A DNA stretch of 50,271 bases from an uncultured Saprospirales bacterium (GTDB lineage: Bacteria; Bacteroidota; Bacteroidia; Chitinophagales; Saprospiraceae): the NCBI GenBank assembly GCA_937864265.1, contig CALMIR010000156.1, forward strand, positions 1 through 50,271, written 5' to 3'. Below are positions 1-9,300 of this stretch, one piece after another. A program made the position numbers and the translations under genes. Numbering within the stretch: position 1 is the stretch's first letter; every line of letters starts with the position of its first letter. Under the pieces are notes generated by a model, which saw only the letters and a list, made by a program, of their open reading frames with translations, did not search any database and had not been told where the DNA came from.

Positions 1-372
1 CGCTCCATACGAAGTCGCCTAAGCTCGCTGGACGGTAGTAGCCCGCGTCGTTGGTCAAATCAGAATCGCCATTCATCAAGGTGATGATTCCTGTTTGGCC
101 ACCTACTGCATCGCTATCTTCTGTATCATCACCACCTTGATTGGCCAATGTTGGCTCATATCCTGTTGGAGTTTCAAATTCTACAATATAATCGCCGGGA
201 ATCAAGTCTGCGAATTCGTAGTAACCGTTTGGAAGGGTTGTTGTAGTTTCCAAGAAGTTACCATTGCCATCTAATAGATTCACCGTTACGCCGCCGATAC
301 CTGGTTCGCCTGCGTCTTGTACGCCGTCGCCATCCGTATCATCCCAAACGAAATCTCCAATCTTAGAACAGA
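1..372 (-). other. SdrD B-like domain(s) of the giant protein, cut by the window edge
   Basis: Reading leftwards from 370, the protein gives CSKIGDFVWDDTDGDGVQD, then GEPGIGGVTVNLLDGNG, PNGYYEFADLIPGDYIVEF and later DAGYYRPASLGDFVWS. This is the SdrD B-like fold, which usually binds calcium and is used as a stalk in adhesins. The last residues, ASLGDFVWS, are the start of a second copy that leaves the window. Confidence 0.85.
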
Positions 373-3300
373 GATCGTTATTTATAATTACAGTAACCTG
401 ATCTACATCTTCACAACCATTGGCATCTGTGATAGTTACCGTATAAGTGGTGGTAGCAGTTGGGATTACAGTCTTATCAGGACCTGAACCCAAACCATTG
501 TCCCACTCAAAAGTATAAGGTGCTAAACCACCACTAGCAGCAGCTGATAAATCCACGCTCTGGCCCAAACATATCTCTACATCATCACCAGCATCTGCAA
601 TTGGGTTTTCATTTACATTAATTGTAATCGTTGTTACGTCTTCACAGCCGTAAAAATCAGTTACCGTTACGGAGTAAGTAGTAGTCACTACCGGGCTGAC
701 CACATGGCTATCTCCAGCGCCCAATCCGTTATCCCAATTGTAGGTATAAGGCGGGGTGCCACTGGTAGAACTTGCACTAATCAAGGTAGTTTCGTTTACA
801 CAAATGGTTGGTTTACTGGCTTCAGCACTTACGATCGGATTAGGAACGACAGTAATCATAACGATGTCGATATCCGTACATCCTTTTGAATCGGTTACGG
901 TTACAAAATAGTCCGTTGAAACGAGTGGCGTTACCGTCGTGCTGGTGCCGGTTGCGCTATTGCTCCATGCATAAGTATAAGGAGGTGTTCCGCCTACAGC
1001 TGAAACTGTCAGTGTAGTGGATGAACCATAACAAATCGTAATATCATCGCTGGCATCTGCCACCGGCAATGGGTTGATAGCAACAACGACTTCATCCGTG
1101 TCCACACAACCACGGCTATCGGTAACCGTTACGAAATAAGTTGTTTCAACATCTGGGTCAACTGTAATAACGGCACTATTTTCACCAGTGCTCCAGATAT
1201 ACGTATAAGGAGCCAAGCCGTTAGTAGCAGAAGCCGTTAATTCTGTACTGGTACCAAAGCATATCTCTGTATCAGGGCCTGCGTTGGCTATAGGTGTTTC
1301 ATAAGGTGTAACTGTTCCAGACGCAACCGCTTCGCAACCATTGGCATCTGTCACGGTTACGCTATAGGAAGTCGTGACCATTGGATTAACCGTAATAGAA
1401 ATGGTCGTTTCAGTGGTTTCCCACAAGTAAGTATATGGTGCAGTGCCTCCATTGACCTGAACAGTCAGTACGGCGTCATCGCCTGGGCAAGCAGAAACTG
1501 GCGGAACAGAAGCTGATGGGCCGCTAATGTTATTGATTACAATTGTATTCGTACCTGTACAACCGTTTGCATCTGTAACTGTAACATCGTAGGTATCGGC
1601 CAGTAAGTTAGTGGCGGTGGCATTCGTTTGGCCATTGCTCCACAAATAGGTGTAAGGAGCAGTACCGCCCATGCCCGTTGCCGTAGCTGAGCCGTTTGCA
1701 AAGCCGCAAGTAGCATCTTCGCCTTGAACGCCCACTGTTGGGTTCTCATTCACGGTAATGACAACTTGGTCGGTATCTTCACAGCCGTTGGCATCCGTTA
1801 CCGTTACGGTATAGGTTGTTGTTGTTGCTGGGCTTACCATGTGACTGGCGCCTGCACCAAGACCATTGTCCCATACAAAAGTATAAGGCGCTGTACCACC
1901 AGAAGCACTGGCGGTAAGGGTTGTTTGTGCACCAAAACAGATGTCATCATCATTGCCTGCGTTGGCTACTGGTACAGGGTAAGTAGTAACTGTACCTTCA
2001 GCTATTGCTGGACAGCCGTTGCCATCTGTTACCGTTACATAGTAGGTAGTTGTTACTAAAGGATTCACGTTAATGCTGGCACTTGTCTCGTTTGTGCTCC
2101 ACAAATAAGTAAATGGCAGTGTTCCACCTGAAACGGTTACCGTAAGTGTTGCCTGGTCGCCGGGGCAAACTGAAGCATCGTTCACAGAAGCTGTTGCACC
2201 GTCGATGTTGCTTATCACAACAGTGGTGCTCGCCATACAGCCGTTGTTATCCGTGACCGTAACGGTATAAGTGCCTACGGCTAGATCGGTAATCGTAGCT
2301 GTAGTTTCATTATTGTTCCATAAATAAGTATAGGGCGATTCACCACCGCTTGGTATTGCAGTAGCAGAGCCATTATCGTATCCACAAGTGGCATCATCGC
2401 CATCAATGCTTACTGTCGGATTCTCATTCACGATTACGGTGACTTGATCCACATCGGTACAGCCGTTATTATCCGTGACTGTTACTTCGTAGGTAGTGGT
2501 TACCGTTGGGCTAACCTGGTGGCTTGCGCCTGCGCCCAAGCCCTGATTCCACATATAAGTATATGGAGCTTCGCCGCCGTTTGCGGAAGCTGTGATGGTA
2601 GTACTGCTGCCAAAGCAGATTTCCTCGTCAGCGCCTGCATCGGCGGTGGGGTTTTCATTCACGATTACGGTGACTTGATCGACATCGGTACAGCCGTTGT
2701 TATCCGTGACTGTTACTTCGTAGGTAGTGGTTACCGTTGGGCTAACCTGGTGGCTTGCGCCTGCGCCCAAGCCCTGATTCCACTCGTAAGTATATGGGGC
2801 TTCGCCGCCGTTTGCGGAAGCGGTGATGGTTGTGCTGTTGCCAAAGCAGATTTCCTCGTCAGCACCCGCATCGGCTGTCGGGTTTTCGTTCACGATTACG
2901 GTAACTTGATCGACATCGGTACAGCCGTTATTATCCGTGACTGTTACTTCGTAGGTAGTGGTAACCGTTGGGCTAACCTGATGGCTTGCGCCTGCGCCCA
3001 AGCCCTGATTCCACTCGTAAGTATATGGGGCTTCGCCGCCGTTTGCGGAAGCGGTGATGGTTGTGCTGTTGCCAAAGCAGATTTCCTCGTCAGCACCCGC
3101 ATCGGCTGTCGGGTTTTCGTTCACGATTACGGTAACTTGATCGACATCGGTACAGCCGTTATTATCCGTGACTGTTACTTCGTAGGTAGTAGTAACCGTT
3201 GGGCTAACCTGGTGGCTTGCGCCTGCGCCCAAGCCCTGATTCCACTCGTAAGTATATGGGGCTTCGCCGCCGTTTGCGGAAGCGGTGATGGTTGTGCTGT

Positions 3301-6300
3301 TGCCAAAGCAGATTTCCTCGTCAGCACCCGCATCAACTGTAGGTGTTTCGTTCACAACGACTGTAACCTGATCTGTATCAGTACAGCCATTGGCATCCGT
3401 AACGGTTACTTCGTAAGTGGTCGTTGCTCCTGGTGTGACTTCATGGGTAGCTCCTGCTCCAAGGCCATTGTCCCAAACAAAGGTATAAGGCGCTAAGCCA
3501 GAAGTAGCTGTAGCGGTAAGCGTTGTACTTCCTCCTGGGCAAACCTCATCATCTGCTCCGGCATTGGCGACTGGTACTACGTATGTAGTGACGGTGCCTT
3601 GTGCAACAGCCTGACAGCCATTGGCATCGGTAACAGTTACACTGTAAGTAGTTGTCACCAGCGGGTTGACGGTGATAGAAACGCTTGTTTCGTTGGTTTC
3701 CCAAAGATATGTGAACGGTGCTGTGCCGTTGTTTACGCTAACGGTAAGTACCGCATCATCGCCTGGACAAACGGAGGTATTATTCACAGATGCGGATGGC
3801 CCGCCAATATTGATGATGGAAATAGATCCTGTCGCTGTACAGCCATTGGCATCCGTAACGGTTACGTTATAAGTTCCCGGTGTCAAATCTGAAAGCGTGG
3901 AAGTTGTCTCCAAGTTATTCCATAGGTAGGTATATGGGGCTTCGCCGCCATTTGGTGTAGCGATAGCTGTACCATTTGCTTCACCACAGGTAGCATCCGT
4001 ACCTTCTACGCTGACTGTTGGATTTTCGTTCACGATCACGGTGACTTGATCGACATCGGTACAGCCGTTGGCATCCGTAACCGTTACTTCGTAAGTAGTA
4101 GTGACACTTGGGCTAACCTGGTGGCTTGCGCCTGCGCCCAAGCCCTGATTCCACTCGTAAGTATATGGGGCTTCGCCGCCGTTTGCGGAAGCGGTGATGG
4201 TTGTGCTGTTGCCAAAGCAGATTTCCTCGTCAGCACCCGCATCGGCTGTCGGGTTTTCGTTCACGATTACGGTAACTTGATCGACATCGGTACAGCCGTT
4301 ATTATCCGTGACTGTTACTTCGTAGGTAGTGGTAACCGTTGGGCTAACCTGATGGCTTGCGCCTGCGCCCAAGCCTTGATTCCACATATAGGTATAAGGT
4401 GCTTGGCCGCCGTTTGCTGAAGCGGTGATAGTAGTGCTGCTGCCAAAGCAGATTTCTGCGTCGGCACCTGCGTCGGCTGTCGGATTGGGCAATACCGTAA
4501 TCATGACAACATCCACATCGGTACAGCCATTTCCATCCGTGACCGTCACAAAATAGTTGTCTGTTTGTGTTGCCGTAATGGTGGTGCTGGTACCTACATC
4601 GCCCGTGCTCCATATGAAAGCGTAAGGAGGTAGGCCGTTTACGCCTGAAACATTGAGTGTCAAGGTAGTACCATCGCAAACCGTTTGATCAGGGGTAGCA
4701 TCAGCTACCGGCAAATCAAAGATCGTGACGGTTACTTCATCTGTATCCTGGCAGCCATTGACGTCTGTTACGGTTACGAAATAAGTCGTGGTTTGCGTTG
4801 GGCTGACAGTAAGTGTAGAGCTAACTTCGTTGTTGCTCCAAAGGTAAGTATATGGCGCAGTGCCTCCAGAAGCCATTGCTTCCAAGTCAACGCTTTCGCC
4901 CAAACAAACTGCCTCATCATCGCCTGCGTCAACACTTGGCAATGGGTAAGCTGTTACGGTCACTTGGGTGATGGCCTCACATCCATTCACATCGGTTACC
5001 GTTACGCTATAATTAGTAGTTGTCAGCGGATTGACTGTGATAGAAGCACTTGTTTCGTTTGTGTTCCAAAGGTAGGTGAACGGTGCTGTTCCGCCAGATA
5101 CATCTGCTGTTAGGGTAGCAGGTGAACCTGCACATACAGCAACAGGATCAACTGTAACACTTGGGCCGCCAATATTGTCAATAGTGACAGAGCCTGTTGC
5201 GGTACAGCCATTCGCGTCGGTGAGGGTTACAAAATAGGTTCCTGCTAAAAGATCATCGATCGTAGCTGTTGTTTGACCTCCTGCCCAAGAATAGGAGTAA
5301 GGGGGAGTACCCTGGCTGCCAATCGCAGTAGCGCTGCCATTGGCGAAACCACAGGTAGCATCAGTACCATCCACTGTCACTTGGGGGTTCGGGTTTACAG
5401 TTACGGTTACTTCATCAGAAGATGTACAACCGTTAGCGTCTGTAATTTCTACAATATAAGTTGTGGTCAAAGTCGGGTTGACCATGATAGAAGCATCCAT
5501 TGAGCCATTATCCCAACTGTAAGCATAAGGAGGCTGGCCGCCGCTGCCTTGAGCTGTTAGATTGAGGCTTTGCCCAAAGCATATTGCCACATCATTGCCC
5601 GCATTCACTGCTGGTAATGGATTGACGGTGATGGTCACTTCGTCGGTATCGGTACAGCCATTGGCGTCGGTGACGGTTACGGTGTAAGTAGTAGTCACAG
5701 AAGGTGCTACCACTTTATCGGCACCTGCACCTAACCCGTTGCTCCAAGCAAAGGTATAAGGAGCTGTGCCGCCGCTCGCTGAAGCGCTCAAGTTGCTCAT
5801 TTCACCAAAGCAAATTTCCGCATCGTTACCGGCATTGGCTAGTGGCGTTGGATTAACATTAACGATCACTGAATCAACACCGGGGCAGCCTTGTGCGTTG
5901 TATGCTGTTACGTAGTATTTAGTGGTGACTGTTGGAGAAACAGTTAGGAAATTGCTATTGGCACCATTGATATTGCCATTGATTGTACTCCACTGGTAGA
6001 AAATGGCATTTGGATCGGCAGCGCCGCCAATGCTAATATTTTCGCCTACGCAAATGGTCTGATCAGGCCCAGCTTCAGGTTTTGGATTCAATTCGACGTC
6101 CACAAAGACGGTTACGCTTTCGGTACGAACGCAACCATTTTGGGAAACCTGTACAGTATAGGTTGTTGTAACCGGTGGATTTACTGTTGGGTTGGCGGCG
6201 GTGATACCAGAGATGAAGAAGTTGGGCGACCAAAGGAAGTTGGCATTGGCAGGGCCGGTCGGATTACCTCCTATAACAGTGGAAGCACCCTGGCAAATGG

Positions 6301-9300
6301 TTTGATCTTCACCGGCTGCTGCAAAAACGGCCTGAGTGATGTTAATATCGTGGGTATAAACTTCTACACAAGCACCTTTGGTAACAGTAAGTGTAGCTGT
6401 GTAAATACCGGGGATATTAGCCCATTCTACACTTACACTGGCGGTATTGGCAGAGGAAGGTGTAGCTGGCCCGGAGAAGGTCCAACTATAAGTAGCTCCT
6501 GATACGGCCGGATCTGCAATAAAAAGGACAGGTTCTTCTGCACAGCGACTGGTTGGTGCGCTGATACCTGATGTGAAATCAGGAGTCACAAAAACGGTAA
6601 CCTGATCTGTATCGAAGCAATTATTGGCATCGGTAACAGTAACCGTATAAGTATTGGTAATGGCAGGAGAAACGGTAATGCTCTGGTTGGTGCCTAATCC
6701 ATTTGACCAATTGTAGGTATAAGGAGTAGTACCTCCGTTTCCGCTGGCGGTTAGGGTAGTACTTTCACCTTCGCATATCGTTACGTCGTCGCCTGCGTTG
6801 GCTTCGGGTGTATCATTTACAGTCACGATTACATCATCTACATCGGTACAGTTGTTTACATCTGTAACGGTGACGCTGTAAATAGTGGTCGTCATCGGAG
6901 AAACCGTCTTAATAGCTCCTGTTCCCAAGCCATTAGACCAACTGAAAGTATATGATCCGTTACCGCCGGTTGCGCTGGCTTGCAGGGTTGTACTGGTGCC
7001 TTCGCAAATGGTGACATCGTTTCCTGCGTTTACATCCGGGCTATCGTTAACGGTTACGATGACCTGATCGGTGTCGGTACAGCCATTGCCGTCCGTTACT
7101 GTCACAGAATAGGTGGTTGTTGCCATTGGAGCAACCATTTGAGTAGGATTGCTGCCCAAACCATTGGACCACTCATAAGTATAGTTGCCATTTCCGCCGG
7201 TTGCACTAGCTTGTAGGGTTGTACTGGTGCCTTCGCAAATGGTGACATCGTTTCCTGCGTTTACATCTGGGTTGTTATTTACGGTTACGATCACCTGATC
7301 GGTATCTTCACAGCCATTGCTGTCGGTTACCGTTACCGTATAGGTGGTTGTGGTGAGCGGCGAAACCATGATGGAGGGGGTGTTCTGGCCATTGCTCCAA
7401 GCATAAATTGAGCCGCCCGTTGCTGTTAAAGTAGTGGAACCGCTAACACAAATGCTGACATCGTTACCGGCATTGGCATTTGGAAGTGGATTGATGGTAA
7501 GTGTTACCGGGGTACGAGAATCACTGACACAGCCACTGACTGTGCTACGCGCTTCGGCGTAATAAGTTCCTGCAACGGTTGGTGTATAAGACAAAGAGTT
7601 AGCTAGCAATAGATTGCCGCCTCCGGCTGCATCATACCAATCCACTGTATGAGTAGGATTAGAAACCGTGACAACTAAAGCAGGGATATTTTCATCTGCA
7701 CAAATCGTTTGATTACCCTGGCTAGTCGGTGGGTTCACATTTGGGCACAAGCAGCTTGGTGCTTCCACCATGATTTGCTTTTGACAACCCGTAAAAGTAT
7801 TGGTTGCCGTTACGGTAATATTTGTACCCGAAGGTATATTCGCAATGGTATAGTTGTTGCCACCTGTATTGGAAACCAATCCAGCCGATGAAGTCACTTC
7901 GTCGGCATTGGTCACTGTTAAAGTAACTGTATAAGTTGAAAATAAATTCAGCGGGTTACATTCTTTCGTATTTATCGTAATGGTCGGATTTGGGTTCACC
8001 GTAACGGTGCGCTGTTCGGTGTCCGTACAGCCCTTATTATCTGAAACGGTTACGGTATAGGTGGTAGTCATGGTTGGAGAAACCGTTTTTACTGCACCAC
8101 TGCCCAAGCCATTGCTCCAGTTGAAGGTATAGGGAGTGCTGCCACCTGTTGCGCTTGCTGTCAGGGTAGTGCTTTCACCTACACAAATATTGTTATCGCC
8201 TGTAATTGAGGCTGTCGGATTTGGGTGAACGATCAACGCTATACTACCAGTTGCCGTACAACCGAAGCTGTTGGTGACCGTGACATGATAGGTGCCCGCT
8301 TGTAGGGATGTCACGCTATTGGAAACCAAAATGTCGCTGGTAGAAGTGCTGCTAAAGCTAAAACCATTGGGGCCACTCCATTGATATAAGGAAGCGCCGT
8401 TGGGGTTCACACTTAGCATCACTTTTGTGCCGACGCAGACGGCTACAGAACAATCTGTTTCGACGATCCAACCCCCATCGTTGATGTTGCTTTCGCAAAC
8501 AATATCCGGATTGGGATTAACGGTAACCGTAACCTGATCGGTAGCCGTACAGCCGTTTTTATCTGTAACAGTTACGGTGTAGGTAGTCGTAGAAGTAGGC
8601 GAAACTGTTTTGGTTTTGCCCGAACCTAAGCCGTTGCTCCAGTTGTAAGTATAGGGCGTTTCGCCACCGGTAGCCATAGCTTCCAGGGTGGCACTACCAC
8701 CTACACAAATGGTTTGGTTGTTGCCAGCATCTACTGAAGGCCCTGCTTGGTCTGTCAGTGTAGTGCTGCCTAAGCTGACCGGGCATTGGTCGTTACCCCA
8801 TCTTACCCACAATTGGTAGGTACCTGGAGCCAGGTTGCTGACCGTGGTAGAACCTGTATTGTCATTCACGTTATAAGGATACGACACCCCATTATTGATA
8901 CTGAATTCAATTTGGGTTTGGTTCGGATCGTTATTGAATGTAAATGTGATAGACCCGTTGTTTTGACCGCAGGTTGGGTTTTCCTTTGAAAAGCTAGCAA
9001 CTGGTTTAGCTATCACTGTTATTTTTACCTGATCGGTAGCTGTACAACCATTGGCATCTGTCACGGTAACGGTATAAGTAGTTGTCGCTGTGGGCGTCAC
9101 CGTTTTAGAAGCGCCAGAACCGAGGCCGTTACTCCAGTTATAAGTATATGGTGTTGTTCCATTGCTGGCAGAAGCAGTAATGGTTACCGTAGTGCCTGAA
9201 CAAACGGTTTGGTCATTGCCTGCATTCACCGTTACTGCACATTGGAAACACTCTGTTTCTACATTCACCAATCCGGCCAATACCCATGACTGACCGTTTA

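Larger units (their letters stand above)
380..9250 (-). repeat. Array of about 38 protein modules (PKD-like and SprB-type), mostly 220-235 bp each
   Basis: The conserved VTDANGC segment recurs about every 230 bp from roughly position 9050 down to 410 (for example near 1783, 2011, 2238, 2459, 3838, 5654, 7079, 9050). Most modules are PKD-like (DAGxDxxICxG at the start). At least four, near 5390-5165, 4025-3810, 2420-2212 and 1740-1537, are SprB-type and begin with a DATCGxxNGSATA motif. A few between about 5830 and 8500 are more divergent. The array gives the protein a long, rod-like exposed region. The module count is by eye and may be off by two or three. Confidence 0.85.

Noticed and set aside
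2431-3354. A CRISPR-like array because of regularly spaced identical sequence
   Set aside because: The repeats are 231 bp, coding, and directly adjacent without unique spacers. They are protein modules.
2444-3496. A 350-codon open frame on the plus strand with a 77-residue repeat
   Set aside because: It is the antisense of the 231-bp repeats of the giant minus-strand gene. Because the repeat length is a multiple of three, any open antisense frame stays open in all copies. Its Cys/Ile-rich peptide has no family motif.
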